Shown: positions 45,648 to 57,800 of the stretch, piece by piece
Numbering within the stretch: position 1 is the stretch's first letter
Layout of the letters: every line of letters begins with the position of its first letter
From: Ananas comosus
Lineage: Eukaryota; Streptophyta; Magnoliopsida; Poales; Bromeliaceae
DNA: 64,000 nucleotides
NCBI RefSeq assembly: GCF_001540865.1
Contig: NC_033638.1
Coordinates: 3,673,626 to 3,737,625 of the forward strand
Direction of reading: 5' to 3'
Notes under the pieces: model-generated
What the model saw: the letters and a program-made list of their open reading frames with translations, nothing else
The model's database searches: none
What the model was told of the DNA's origin: nothing
Program-made: the position numbers and the translations under genes

Positions 45648-48600
45648 TGTAACATACCGGATTTTAATATAAAAGTAAAAATAATAAAAATAGTGTGAGA
45701 TACTATTTTTATTAGATTTAGAGAAGTAAAGTATAAGTCGGAAGCGACTTGTGCTGAAATCAGAATGAAAATAGAAGATTTAGAATTTTCTGTGAGAAAC
45801 GGGGTGATATTTTAGCAGAAAATGCACAGTGTCAGAAAATTATGAAAACTGGAGAATATATCAGAATTATTTTTATAAGGCTAGATTTAAAGTTTCATGT
45901 CATTCTGACACTCGGAAGGTGGAAAATAAAATCCGACTGCTATCTGCTAGAGATTACAGTTCGGTAGAGCTTTTGATGACCAAACGGGGTCGAAATTGAA
46001 AGATTAAAATTTCTTTCGTCAAGTTAAGTAAAACCGAGCATAACTGTCAAATTAGAGCTCAAACGGACATTCAGAAGGGCAGGCGAAGAATATCTGTACC
46101 TGAGCTGCTAAACTGAATGTAATTGTGTTAATGTTGAGGCGCTAATTTGTAAAAAGGGATTAATCCCTTTCTTCTTCTCCTCCCTCAGCCCGAGCAGCAC
46201 ACACACATGCACACTCATGGAGATAGAGAGAGAAACACCTCTCCCTCTCTCTAGATAACTCCCTCCTCTCTCTAGATCTCTCTCTCAAATTCGCGGCGTT
46301 GACGGAGAGCGAGCATGGGAATGCGTTGGGAGCGTCGGATCGGGCCTTCGTGCACCCGGTTGAGCGGCGTGCTTCCGTCTCGGCATTCACATTTTGGTAA
46401 GCTTTTAGGATTTGGTTTAATTCTTATGCTTAAGTGTTGTAGTAGCCTCTAATGTGATGTTAGCATGTTTTCTCCATTTAATTTGGGTTATTTGGAGCAT
46501 ATGTAAAGGCTAGGTTTAAAATGGTGGATTTCTAGGGTTTCAATTATATGCTCTAGAATTGGATTTAGAGAAACCCTTAGATGCTAAATTGATGACTATT
46601 GCATGAATTAAGAGATTATGTGATGATTTCGTACAATAGTGCATCTTAGGGCTCAAAAATAAAATTATGCAAAAAATTTGGGTTTGATCTAAATTAACCC
46701 TACGTAAACCTAATTGCTAGGTATATGAACGCGTTGGCAAAGTCGGTTCGGCAATTCGTCGAGCCGGTGCGAAGATATTAAAGAAACGGACGTTTCGGCT
46801 TCATTGCCGCCTGGAGGGCTGAGGCGACGTCCAAAAATCATGAGAATGGATCCGGAGCATCGTGACATCAAGTTATAGACCTTTAATTTTCGGATTACGG
46901 ATTGGTGGCCATTTGGTGGTCGAGTGCGAGTTTGGGCCGAACCGGGCAACGGGTGCCGCGGGAGGCCGATTGCAAGTGACTACAAGCAATCGAAAAGCGA
47001 TTTGAGGTGGGTTGTGCTCACCGAAATGTCTAGCTCGCTTCCATGTCGAAGCAAAGTAATATTCATTATTGATGCATATATGTATAGTAGTAGGTTGCAT
47101 AAGGTATTATGGATGCATGAACCTTATTATGTTTGATATTTATTACATACCGTTGAGATGTGCATGTTAATACATTGAGGAATATGGTAAATGGAATATA
47201 TATGTTGATAAATCATGGAACATGTTGGATGGCATATGAATGTTAACATCATGAAAATATGCTAGTTGGTATGTATATGGACATATTGTGGAATATGATA
47301 AATGGAATATGCATGTTGACATTGTAGAATATGCTAGATGAAAGTATATGCATGTGCAATTGTGATATTGTGGCATTTGACCTAACAATGAGAACTTAGA
47401 AACAAAGTGACATGTTGACATAAATGTAGAGAGTGGCATTGATGAGTCTTGAATATTAGTGTTAAGATGTTGACATCAATAGGACAAGGATGCTAGAATA
47501 CAAGTGTGGCATGAAAATAAGTATAAAGAACAAGTAGTGTGATGACACTAAAGCAAGCTAAAGAGTGCAAGTAAAGGACATAGTTGAACATTATGACATA
47601 CCAACCTTAGAGTTAAGGGTTATATGAGCATTGCATCCTCATAGTGAGGATTGGATTAAACTTGGAATCCTTAAAGTTAAGGATTGATCGTACTCACCCA
47701 TAGTCTTGGCTCGAGGGTCGTAGCTCCCTCTCGAGCGATGAGCTCCGGAGTAGTCGTCACTGGGTCGTAGCGAGTATCTCTCCAGAGGACGGTTCCGTCA
47801 GGTCGTAGCGAGTATCTCCCCGATAGTAGAGATTTGGGTTGGTAAGTTTGTTGAGGGCGAAACCTACGAGTTAGCCAAGAAATTGGGCAATGAAATCTTG
47901 CATTCATCATGAATTGACTCAAGACCGAGTCGAGTGGCATAGTTGGCTAAGGTAAATGTAACTTTAGGAAAGAATGACAATTGAGTAAAGTGTGGCTAAG
48001 AATAAAGAGTAAAGAATGGCAAGTAATAAAGAATGTCTAACAATAAAGAATGATAATGATATAGACTAAAATCGTTTAATCTATTTGCATAGTTGCATGA
48101 ATTTCATATTGCATATTATGAGGCACATTCATGTATTTTAATGTTGCATAAAATACTTATGGATATCTGTTGGACTAACATGATTGCAGTGCCTCATTGG
48201 ACCTGGTGGGTCGAGCTTTTCCCTTGGGTGGCCATACCCACTGGAAACTATAAACAATAGTTCTCACCCCCGTGTTGTTTTTGGGGGTATAGGTTCGAAC
48301 GTGTGCGGCGCGACGGCGCGAGGAATGGGCGTAGCTCTGTAGTTAGCGCCCTACCACCGAGACCAGAGATAAAAGTACCCTAAGTCGGCTTAGCTTAGGG
48401 GTATAGAAATGAAATGATCAATATTGTAATAATTATGTTAAGAACTTCATGGTATTTGGAGCTAAAAAGAGAAGTAAAAGTGTAATATGTGATGAAAAAT
48501 GTAATATGTGAGTTGAATGCATGTAATAACTTAGTTGTTTATGTTTTCGATACTTTCCTTATGCAATCTATGTTTGTATGCTGTTTCTGGTTGGAACCTC

Positions 48601-48732
48601 GCGCATTGTATGGATTGTGACGCCTTGGACGTACAGGGGAAACTCTGTCCGCGGTACAGGAAAAACCCTATCCGTTCTGCGGTCTGTTTGCGTGCCCGAA
48701 ACCAACCAAATAGGCCGGCTCGGGGCGTGACA
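45648..48732 (+). repeat. 3' LTR of the gypsy-type element (family A), uninterrupted
   Basis: 3,085 bp from TGTAACATACC to CGGGGCGTGACA, followed by the ATACT duplication. It is the clean reference for the broken 5' LTR. The hairpin (G/A)AACTAT...ATAGTTC is at 48245-48263, and the GACGCCTTGGACGTACAG...ACTCTGTCCG block is near 48620. Confidence 0.9.
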
Positions 48733-49262
48733 ATACTCTTATGAGTACGATCGCCTTCGTACTCATAAGTTGTTTTCAATGATAGAGATTCTGAATCGAT
48801 GATCCATACCGTTAAATATTATCTAGAGCATTTAAAATTTCTAGAAATCAAATTATAATTTTTCGATATTATTTACCTTATGATCAAAAGCTCACAAAAT
48901 TGACAATTTTTAACAGCCGGTATGAGATATTTGCTAGTTTAACGTTGAAAAAGAATCGGAATACGTTGAATTTTTTATAGAAAATTCTATTCACTGCCTA
49001 AATAAAGATCAATAACTCCGATCTTAAATTGAAGGATCCGATCATCCATTTTTAGGATGTCATTCGATTTTAACCATTCATTTTATACCCGCTTGATGGA
49101 CTTTATAAAGATTTTGAAAAATTACAAAATTTATTTTTTAGAAGTTTCAAATACTTTAGATCATATTAACGGTGTGGATCGTCATTCAAAAAGCCCAACA
49201 TCAAAAACAACTTATGAGTACGAAAGGCTCTATACTCATAAGAGTATAGTAGCGCCGTACTT
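48733..49262. mobile_element. Remainder of the M1 MITE hosting the retrotransposon
   Basis: It continues from ATACT into CTTATGAGTACGATCGC and ends ATAAGAGTATAGTAGC. It matches 17245-17764. Together with 18947-18963 it makes one complete M1 copy. Confidence 0.8.
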
Positions 49263-49270
49263 ATATAATT

Positions 49271-49312
<42 letters not shown>

Positions 49313-49317
<5 letters not shown>

Positions 49318-49531
49318 GAGGCGAGAATACTGTCAAAGCACCAAAAGAGATAGTGCTTTTGAGTTTTAACCATTGGATGAAGAGATGTAGGATTGAGATG
49401 ATGGTGGTAGGTGTAGTAGGTGGAAATAGTGTTTGATCTAAAGACTATTAGTAATCAAGGAGTAGATCCAAGGGATGGAAACCTAGATGCACCAAGGGCT
49501 TGTGCTTCTAAAAGTATTCTAGCTCAAACTT
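49313..49531. mobile_element. MITE, family M4, copy a
   Basis: About 219 bp from AGTTGAGGCGAGAATACT to AAGTATTCTAGCTCAAACT, (TA)n on both sides. The inner arms CAAAGCACCAAAAG and CACCAAGGGCTTGTGCTT pair. A second copy is at 62552. Confidence 0.7.
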
Positions 49532-49578
49532 TCTATATATATATATATTATATATATATATATATATATAATATATAT

Positions 49579-49638
<60 letters not shown>
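49532..49638. repeat. (TA)n followed by (GA)n microsatellite
   Basis: TA to about 49581, then GA to about 49638. The same TA-then-GA order borders MITEs at 17765, 54520, 61672 and 63019. Confidence 0.95.
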
Positions 49639-50173
49639 TTGAGCCGGAATGCTATAGGTAGCAAACGGGCTCCATTGCCACCCATTTGTTTTCGATGATG
49701 GAGCCTTCAAATCGGCGATCGGCACCGTTGAACATGATCTATACCACTTGAACTATCTAGAAATCAAATTTCAAATCTTTTCGACATCAATAACCTAATG
49801 ATCAAAGGGTTTCAAAATTTATAATTTTAATGGTAGATATAAGGCATTTTCTCATTTAACGGTGTAAAGCTATCCAAATCAATAGAATTTTGGTTAGAAA
49901 ATTCTTTAAACTATTTAGAACAAGATCTATACTCTCGATCTTGATTACAAAATTTCTATCATCACTTTTTAGAGGATATTCATTTTCAACCTTTCATTTT
50001 TACGTCTACTTGATGAACAAGAGTATATCGAAAAAGAATGAAATTTGATTTCTAGATACTTCAAGTAGTGTAGATCATGTTCAACATGCCGATCGTCGAT
50101 TTGGAGGCTCCATCATCGAAAACAAATGAGTGGCAACGGAGCTCGTTTGCTACCGACAGTATTCCAACTCAAC
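49637..50173. mobile_element. Long MITE, family M5, complete
   Basis: About 537 bp, AGTTGAGCCGGAATGCTAT to GACAGTATTCCAACTCAACT. The inverted arms include GCAAACGGGCTCCATTGCCA and its near-complement at about 50130-50155. The middle matches TTTAACGGTGTAAAGCTATC of the copy at 54557. Confidence 0.8.
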
Positions 50174-50180
50174 TATATAT

Positions 50181-50987
50181 ATTGTGTGTTTGGTTCGAAG
50201 TCAGAATTGGTATCCGAATCGGAATGAGAATAAGCTGAAAATGAAATCGAAATGATTCTATACCTCATTCTGCTTGGTTCGCCACCTGAATCAAAATTGA
50301 AATGAATCATTCCCATTGTTGGTATTTAGTTCAGATAGATATCAGAAACGTAATGAAATTAATATGTCAATTTTATCTTTATAATATATTGGTTTAAATT
50401 CAAACTAAAAATTAAATTTTAAAAATTTACGTCAAAAATTTAAAATAATATCAAAATTTTAAATATATTTTTTAAAAAATTAAATTTGAAATTGAACGGA
50501 TAATTCAAAATATAAAACTAAATTTTGATTTATTCAAATTCAAACTTAAAATTATAATTTAAATTTGAATTCATAAATTTAATTTAAATTTTAAATAAAA
50601 TTTGAATAAAACTTTAGATTCTAAATTAAATTTCAATTTAATTTCAAATTTATAAATTAGATTCGAAATGCTTGTTTGAATTGTAATTTTTAATTTAAAC
50701 TCAAATTAAAATTAAAATTTATAAATATAATTTTTTAACTTAAACTTATGTTTTAATTAAAAATAAGTTTAAAAAAGTTAAATTTAATCCGAACAAATCC
50801 ATTCCATCCAGATTCAATTTTCAATCCAGCCTTCAAGGCTGGATTGGAAAGAAGTAATTGGGGGGATTCCTATTCATCCGGAAATCGGAATCGGTATGAA
50901 AATTCCGCATACCAAACACGAACAAATCGATTCGTCCATTCCGACTCCGATTCCTAAGTGAAAAAGGGGCGAACCAAACACGTCCAT
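50181..50987. mobile_element. DNA element with TGTTTGGTTCG ends
   Basis: It starts GTGTGTTTGGTTCG and ends CGAACCAAACACGTCC. Next to each end GGAATC/GATTCC-type words recur in opposite orientation; the middle (50340-50770) is very AT-rich. Such ends are common in Tourist/Harbinger- and hAT-related MITEs. I could not find a clean target duplication. Confidence 0.5.
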
Positions 50988-50989
50988 AG

Positions 50990-51240
50990 TGTAGAGCTAC
51001 TGCTATTGGAAGCATAGAAGATTTGATGTTTCCAATTTTTTGACCCTTCGATCAAGAATTGTATAGTTGGGATGATTGCGGTCACCCCTAGGGTTGAGTA
51101 GTACCCTAGGGTTGAGTGGTCCCCACAGGGTAATAGTATTAATTCAAATGCTAGAAATGACCAAAGGGGTTGATCTAAGGGCCAAAAAGTAGGAAGCACC
51201 AGATTCTCTATGCTTCCAATAACATTGTAGCTCTACTCTA
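50990..51240. mobile_element. MITE, family M2, left of the atpA fragment
   Basis: GTAGAGCTACTGCTATTGGA to ACATTGTAGCTCTACTCTA. It matches 14275-14518 and, in reverse, 54253-54510. Confidence 0.78.
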
Positions 51241-51393
51241 GATATTCCTACTAATGTAATTTCCATTACAAATGGACAAATATTCTTATTCGCCGATCTA
51301 TTCAATGCTAGAATCCGACTTGCTATTAATGTGGGTATTTCTGTTTCCAGAGTAGGATTTGCAACTCAAATTAAAGCCATGAAACAGGTAGCT
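51241..51393 (+). pseudogene. atpA: Nuclear copy of plastid atpA (5' part)
   Basis: In one frame it reads [20 protein letters not shown], then [19 protein letters not shown] and [12 protein letters not shown]. This is the C-terminal half of the plastid F1-ATPase alpha subunit; the [12 protein letters not shown] form is plastid-like, not mitochondrial atp1. Several substitutions at conserved sites show decay. The fragment stops at the TAGCT duplication of the solo LTR and resumes at 54069. It has no promoter or start codon. Confidence 0.9.
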
Positions 51394-54068
51394 TGTAATA
51401 CACTGAACTTTTGCAAATTGCAGAGTTCGAGTGTGTAGAATGAAGTGTGAAACTATCCTACATATTCTAAATGACTTGAGCAAGTTTTTGAATAAGTTAG
51501 AGAGTGATTGGAATGTTAAAAGCATGAAAGTGCGCTGATCTGGCGAAATCAGCAGTTTTCTTCTTGGTGTACCGGTACAGCCATTATGGTGTACCGGTAC
51601 ACAATGGGAAAACGTGGCAGCATGGGTAGTTTGGTAATTTCACATTCCTATCCTTATCTCCTTGACCCAGCTTGACCCCTGGGGCATCTTGGAAGGTAGT
51701 AGAGCTCAGAGAAGGGTTTCCTCACCTTCTCCACCTTCTCTCTCTAGAATTTTTTTCTCTATCTACCTAAAAGTCGCCGTTTTGCGTCGTTTTCGCGCCG
51801 CGCTCGTTGCTCGCTGGTTCGGAGACTCAAAAGAAGTCTTTGGAACGTGGGAGGGAGGATTCCTATTGATTTTTCTATGATCTTGATCTCAGAGAAGCTG
51901 AGTTGCTGCTTTGTGGAAAGGTATATGGCTTAAAACTTCTCTAAGTAGAGAGATAGTATTGGATTTTGATTCGTTCGAATTCTTTTGCTTCCAACTAAAT
52001 TAGATGCAACTTCCAGCTGTATTGAAAGGTTAATTAGCTGTGAATTAACCCTCTTAGACCAGGGATAAGTTACTTTGAAGGTTAATTGAGATAATTAGTT
52101 CATTAGGAAGTTAAATTGGAACGAAATGCAATTGTTTGAGCGAATTGATGCAAATTGGGAATTATTCCTTCACAACAGGTCTTCGAGCTTCGTTGAGCTG
52201 AACTTGTACTCTTAGAAGCTGGTTTGGAAGCTGCTCTAACCAAGGGTAAGCAAGAATTTTCGTTAAAAATTCAATTTCACAAGAATTGAACTATATAAGC
52301 TCATATACAAGCATTTTGACACCGTTTCGGTATTGTTTGCAGCGAGAGGATATTTGACCTTTGGACCACCTTCGTTTGGCATTGGAGGGTCTTCCGGAAG
52401 CTGAACATGAGGTAATGAACTGAGCCAAAACAGGGAATTAAGCTTCCACTTCGTATTAATTGAGAATGTGCCGAAATTGGATTCTTATGTAATCGCTTCG
52501 ATGCCCATTTCGTGCTTCGTTTGCAGCAGGGCTGAGGCCTAGTGGAGCTGAATTTCGGACTTTTGGGGACTGATTTGGAGCCTAGTACTAGGTGGGTTTG
52601 ACCTAACCAGAGCAAGTGAAGCTCCCCTATGTTCTATATGTACCATAGAGTTGGTATAGTCATGCGTGATTGTGAGTAATGTGATTGGTAAAGTACGTGC
52701 ATCATGTTGTCATAATGTTGATATAATTGGAATAGAATCTCTATGAAGTAGAGAATCCTCGTGCACAAAAGTATTCATACTCCTGTTTAGTTTAGTTGAA
52801 TAACTATGAGACAAGTTATTATGCTCATGAAAAGTAAAGAATCATGACATTCTCTTTTTACTTGCTTGAGTACAAAGTAGAGAACAATGACATTAATTTG
52901 ACTCTAAAGTAGAGAGCAAGAACATATGTATGACTATAATGGTAATGCCATGATAGTAAACAGTTTCTAATGTTATATGCAATTAGCAGTACTACTCTCG
53001 CATGTCTAATTAATCTAGTGGGTACTAGTTGTTGACAATATTTGTTATATTGAGAATCTGATCAAGAATCGAAAGCGAGAACATTGCAAGTTGGAAAGTG
53101 ATGACTGAGATATATTGGACTAGGGATTTTGCTTGCTGCCATTGTGCTCATTCACACATGCTTGTGAGGGTCGCTCCCTACAAGCCGGCACTCCGGAGTT
53201 GGCCTACGCGATAGTTGCTCGCCCGTGCGGGATTGGGTGCCGAAGTGGATTGCCGTGGGGAGTGCATACTACCACGGGGCCATTAGGCGCGGCGCAAGCC
53301 GGACTACCTTGGGTAGGTCCTGATGAATGAAAGGAAAACTCTATTGAGGTGAAAGTACTAAATAACAAAGGACAGTAATGAATGCTTACTAGTTAAAGTG
53401 TACAGTAGTTACTTTCACATTCGTGTTCATATTCACGTTTATGTTCATGCAAATGATTCATTACTGTAGAAAGCTATTACATGTTGATTACATGCTTATT
53501 ACTTATTAGCATCATGCTTATAAATCATGCAATTATTGTTATTGCTTTCATTTAGTACATCTTGAGCCTAGTGGTGTAATTCGCCGAGGCTGGCGGCTTA
53601 CCCACTGGGAACTATTGTTAATAGTTCTCACGCCCTTTTGGTGGTTGTTTTTACAGAGCCATCTACAGGAGAGGCTAGGGATCGTGGCAAGGGAGTCGCA
53701 TCTAGGTAGACATTGCTAGGGGCATACTAGTCGATCACCTTGCTACTCGGGCTACGGCCGAGGGTGATGTCCCTATGTATAGAGAGACTACCATTGTATC
53801 TACTTTTGTATACCCATAATGTATATGTACTATTGGGACCATACTCTATAGTGGTGATACTTTTTCTTTTAGTTGAGATTTTGGATTATATACTCTTTGT
53901 TCTCTTGCTGATAGTATTGTGGACTGTTACTTTGCTCTGATATCAGGATAGGATTTTACTATGATTCTTCTTATCGATTTGCTTCATTGTAGACGCCTTA
54001 TATACTGCAAGTGTATGGCGGGTCTGTGCACGTACCGGATATGCTTCCGCTGGTACCCGGGCGTGACA
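51394..54068 (+). mobile_element. Solo LTR, family B, inside the atpA fragment
   Basis: 2,675 bp, TGTAATACACTG...CCCGGGCGTGACA, with TAGCT at 51389-51393 and 54069-54073. It is the better-preserved relative of 24377-26917. It carries two GTGTACCGGTACA motifs near 51570-51605 and the GAACTAT/ATAGTTC hairpin at 53609-53627. Confidence 0.9.
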
Positions 54069-54252
54069 TAGCTGGCAAATCAAAATTGGAACTAGCGCAA
54101 TTCGTTGAGTTAGAAGCCATTGCATAATTTGCTTCTGATCTCGATAAAGCTACTCAGAATCAATTGGCAAGAGGTCAACGATTACGTGAGTTGCTTAAAC
54201 AATCCCAATCAGACCCTCTCACAGTGGAAAAGCAGATAGCTACTATTTATAC
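54069..54252 (+). pseudogene. atpA: Nuclear copy of plastid atpA (3' part)
   Basis: After the duplicated TAGCT the frame resumes with GKSKLELAQFVELEAIA, a stop, [39 protein letters not shown] and IYT. The in-frame stop is TAA where the plastid gene has a Gln codon. The fragment ends abruptly at an M2 MITE, so only about 332 bp of atpA are present. Confidence 0.9.
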
Positions 54253-54510
54253 CTAGAGTAGAGCTACTATGCTACCGGAAGCAAAGAGGATATGGTGCTT
54301 CCGACTTTTTTGGCCCTTAGATCAACCCCCTTGATCATTTCTAACCTTTGGATTAATACTATTGGTCAGTATAGACCACTCAACCCTAGAGGTACTACTC
54401 AACCCTAAAGGGGACCGCAATCATTCCAACCGTACAATTCTTGATCCAAGAGTCAAAAAGTCAGAAGCATCAAATCCTCTATGCTTCCAATAGCATAGTA
54501 GCTCGACACT
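54253..54510. mobile_element. MITE, family M2, right of the atpA fragment
   Basis: TAGAGTAGAGCTACTATGCT to AGCATAGTAGCTCGACACT. It has the same core as the M2 copy left of atpA but in reverse orientation (CCACTCAACCCTAGAGG against GGGTTGAGTGG). (TA)n and (GA)n follow. Confidence 0.78.
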
Positions 54511-54524
54511 ATATATATATAAAG

Positions 54525-54556
<32 letters not shown>

Positions 54557-54558
<2 letters not shown>

Positions 54559-54800
54559 TTGAGCTAGAATGCTATCGGCAGCAAACGGGCTCCATTGCCA
54601 CCTATTTATTTTCGATGAAGGAGTCTTCAAATCGACCATCGGCTCCGTTGATCATGATCTATGCCACTTGAAGTATCTAAAATCGAAATTTTAAATCTTT
54701 TCAACATCATTGACCTAATGATCAAAGGGTTTCAAAATTTATAATTTTAATGGTCGATATGAGGCATTTTTTCGTTTAACGGTGTAAAGCTATCTTAGTT
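54557..54800. mobile_element. Left half of an M5 MITE
   Basis: AGTTGAGCTAGAATGCTATC through TTTAACGGTGTAAAGCTATC, then TTAGTT. It is cut by the solo LTR after TAGTT and matches 49637-49880. Confidence 0.8.
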
Positions 54801-57800
54801 TGTAAGGACTGAGATTTTTACAGTGCAACTAAACTCTCTGTTGACGATATTTATGTGTGTAATTTAATTACATAAGCACTCGTCAAGTTTCAAGAGAAAA
54901 TGAGCTAAAACGGAGAAGTTACGCGATTATTAGTTTTCACTTAAGTGAATAGTAACTCCGGTTTTCCGGAGAAGTCACGGAGTAGAGTTGGCTTTCGGCG
55001 CGTATCGGACTCCGTTCATAGCGATCCAATAGCTCGTTTGTTCGACGGTTTCAGCTATTTGAAACAATGTATTGACGATTTCAGATCTGATGCACGGTTT
55101 TCGGAGAATGGGATTTTATCGAAAGAGGGTTTTCGCTTCTTTGCTGTCCTTGCATAATGAGACTCCTCGTGCTCTGTGCTTGTGACCTGGGGTTAGGTAA
55201 GAGTTGTTTCTGGTACCTACTGGTGGTAGGGAATTCAAATTTGAGATTTGAATTAGAGGATTTCGGGGTTTCCACCAAGGCGCTATATGATTAGTTGGAG
55301 AGAGATCGAATTAGATCGCAAATCGGCAAGCAAATCGGTGAAACGAAATCGTTAGTTTTGATGCCCCCGACATGCTGAACGGCAATGGTGCTGTCGATCG
55401 AAAATCGATCGGACATCCCGGGAATTACGAGATGTTCGCTGAGGGTCAAAGTGGGCAAAACGGATAAATCGCAAAGAGACCGCTATATTGTTATGTGCCG
55501 AGATTGCGTGAGAATCGGACATGGAGGTGCAGTTATGTGTAAAAATACTCGCGCCTGTGAGGGACTTAACTGAGCAATATTCCCTGGTAGGACTATTTTG
55601 CATAAGTGCATATAGTTGTGTATAGTGGTTGCTCTAGGTTTCATAAGAAAATAACTGTTAGCCTTCTCCTTACAAACTTAAGCCCAGCCGACCGCCTCTT
55701 CTGCCATCACCTGAACCCCTTACCCCGAATCCCCGCTGCCGCGCGTCACGGCGCCGGCGAGCAGCCCGCCAGGCCGCGAAAAGCATCGCCGACCTTACAT
55801 TCACCTCCTCTCACCATCTTCCTCCACTCCATCCATTTTCTCGTCGGTTTAGAGCTGGATGAGGCCTAATCTCTCCAGACTGCCTTCGCTAGGCATCGCC
55901 CGTGCCCGGCCAGAGCCTCCCCGGCGCCGTCGACACCGCTATCGTGCGCGCCGCGCTGGTTCTACAGCCTGCGGCACCCCAGCCCGAAACCCAGGCCAAA
56001 GGCAGGCCCCATCTCTCCCTCTCCTCGCACATGACGTACGCCGCCATAGCCAAGCACGCCGCCATCCGAGCAACCGGTGACCCCCGTGCATCGTCGGCCG
56101 TCGTCCCTGCGGCCGCCGCCGCTCTTCATGTTCAACCGCGCCGCCCCAGCGTTCTGCCGGCCAGATGACCCGCCGCTGCCTTCCGTTGCGCCGCTCGCGC
56201 TAGCCGTGCGCGCCCGCCTTCCCTCGGCTCCGGCGACGGTGTCGTCGCGTCACAGCCTTCCCGCGACTGACACGCCGTGGCCGTCGCACCCGTTGATGAC
56301 CCGAGCCGAAGGCCCGTGAGAGTTCGGTTGCTCGCACGCCGCCGACAGCGGCATCCGCCACGCCTGCTGGCGGAGCACCCCCTCTCCTTGGTGGCCGCAC
56401 TCGGCTCCACCACCGGCCGCTCCGCTCGCCGCTGAACCCGTCTACTGGCGGACTGGGGCCCTTGCTCAGGGTTTGGGGAAGCTAAGCATCCAAGGCCCGC
56501 CATCGTCGCGCCTCCCTCGTCCTGTTGCGCGCAGCCCCAGGCCTCTCTAACTGTGAGCACCTTCCCGTTGGCCGGCCTGCCCGCTGCTCGATCCGCCGCC
56601 GGGCGCACCCGACCCTGCCTAGCTTCTGTAAGCTGGTTTCAGCCTTTCTGCCCATGTTTTTTCTGTTCTTAAGTCACGTGCTTCAGCGGACCCGGACTGG
56701 TTCCTGATGCCTCCGGACGGTGAGCACGGTGATCGGCGTCATCAGTGAGATAGCCAGTGCTCACCTCATTTAGGGTCAGCCGAGCCCCTGTTTTAGCTGA
56801 GATAAGCATGATTTTCATGTTGTGCGCAGCTTTACTGGAATTCGGTCGCTCAGTTAGTGAGCGTGCGTCCCCACAATGGCCTGAATTGCTCCAAAGTGAG
56901 CACGGCCTCCGGCACGCCGAGACCCTGTCAGTAGAGGTGTCTCTCGGTTTCGCTGAATGATCTAGTTTGTGTAGACGACTAAGAAGCACGAAAATCGCAT
57001 GAAATAATGGATTTCGCGAGTATTCGGAAGGGGCTTTTATGCATTCTCTGTTGCTGCGGCTGCTGTAGGCCAGCAATGGCGTAGGCTGTGGGTGATCTGC
57101 TGGACTGATTGTCCAAGGCCCCCGGACCTTTTGCGAAAGATCGAAAAATGTATTTCCGTGCGTTTGTCGCAAAATTCGGCCGACGGAACGCGTTTTAGCG
57201 TTTAGAATTATTCCGACGGAGGCTTTCGTGAGCTATTGATTAGTCGGCTGAGCATATGGTGCACTCGGAGTCAATTTCGTGATCAGAAAGAGCCTGGGTG
57301 AGCGACGTGAGGTTCCGGTGTCGATCTATGACACTTTCGGGAACCCGATTCGTACAAATTATCCTGGCTGATAATTGTGTGTGGTTTAGCTTGGGTTCTG
57401 GCCAAAACATCCAAATTGGGAGTGTTTTGGCCGGCAGCAGTGACTCGTGCACGAGTTCTGGGAGTTTCGGCGACACTTGTGTGGGTCCGACGCGTCCCGG
57501 TGTGGTCCTTCGGATATCGGCGAGTTACGGTAATGGTATTTGAAACCGATCTTCGTTTGAAAATTGTTTGTGAGTTGTGAGATTACTGTTGGTTATTAGT
57601 TGTGGGCTTAGATACTAACCGCGGTGGATCCTTTATAGGTCAGTGACATTCTTTTGCAGTCAGGAGACAGACTTCGACATCCTTACAGGTGGTACTTTCG
57701 ATCTGACGTCGGTACAGTGGTCAACCGCTCCGTGATGAGTTTCTTACGCTTTGTTCTCCCGCACGTTATTATCTGGCTTATATATCTATATATAGTAATA

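Larger units (their letters stand above)
18964..48732 (+). mobile_element. Ty3/gypsy-type LTR retrotransposon, non-autonomous, with nested insertions
   Basis: Long terminal repeats at 18964-27483 and 45648-48732 start TGTAACATACC and end CGGGGCGTGACA. The target duplication is ATACT on both sides (18959-18963 and 48733-48737). A PBS complementary to initiator tRNA-Met lies at 27491 and a polypurine tract at 45635. Without later insertions the LTRs are each about 3.09 kb and the interior only about 3.4 kb. The interior keeps a gag zinc-knuckle remnant and the tail motif FADEILLRGGEC common just before the PPT of Tekay/Del-like chromoviruses, but no protease, RT or integrase of its own. That makes it a large non-autonomous derivative that would have depended on a partner element. 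Nested inside are three solo or derived LTRs, a copia element and a SINE. Confidence 0.88.

Noticed and set aside
51241..54252. Mitochondrial atp1 as the source of the ATPase fragment
   Set aside because: The residues around [12 protein letters not shown] and the [18 protein letters not shown] segment match the plastid alpha subunit, not the mitochondrial form.
56132..56608. A 158-codon R/A/G-rich frame on the minus strand as a gene
   Set aside because: Overlapping frames are open on both strands because of GC content; there is no domain and no splice or promoter context.
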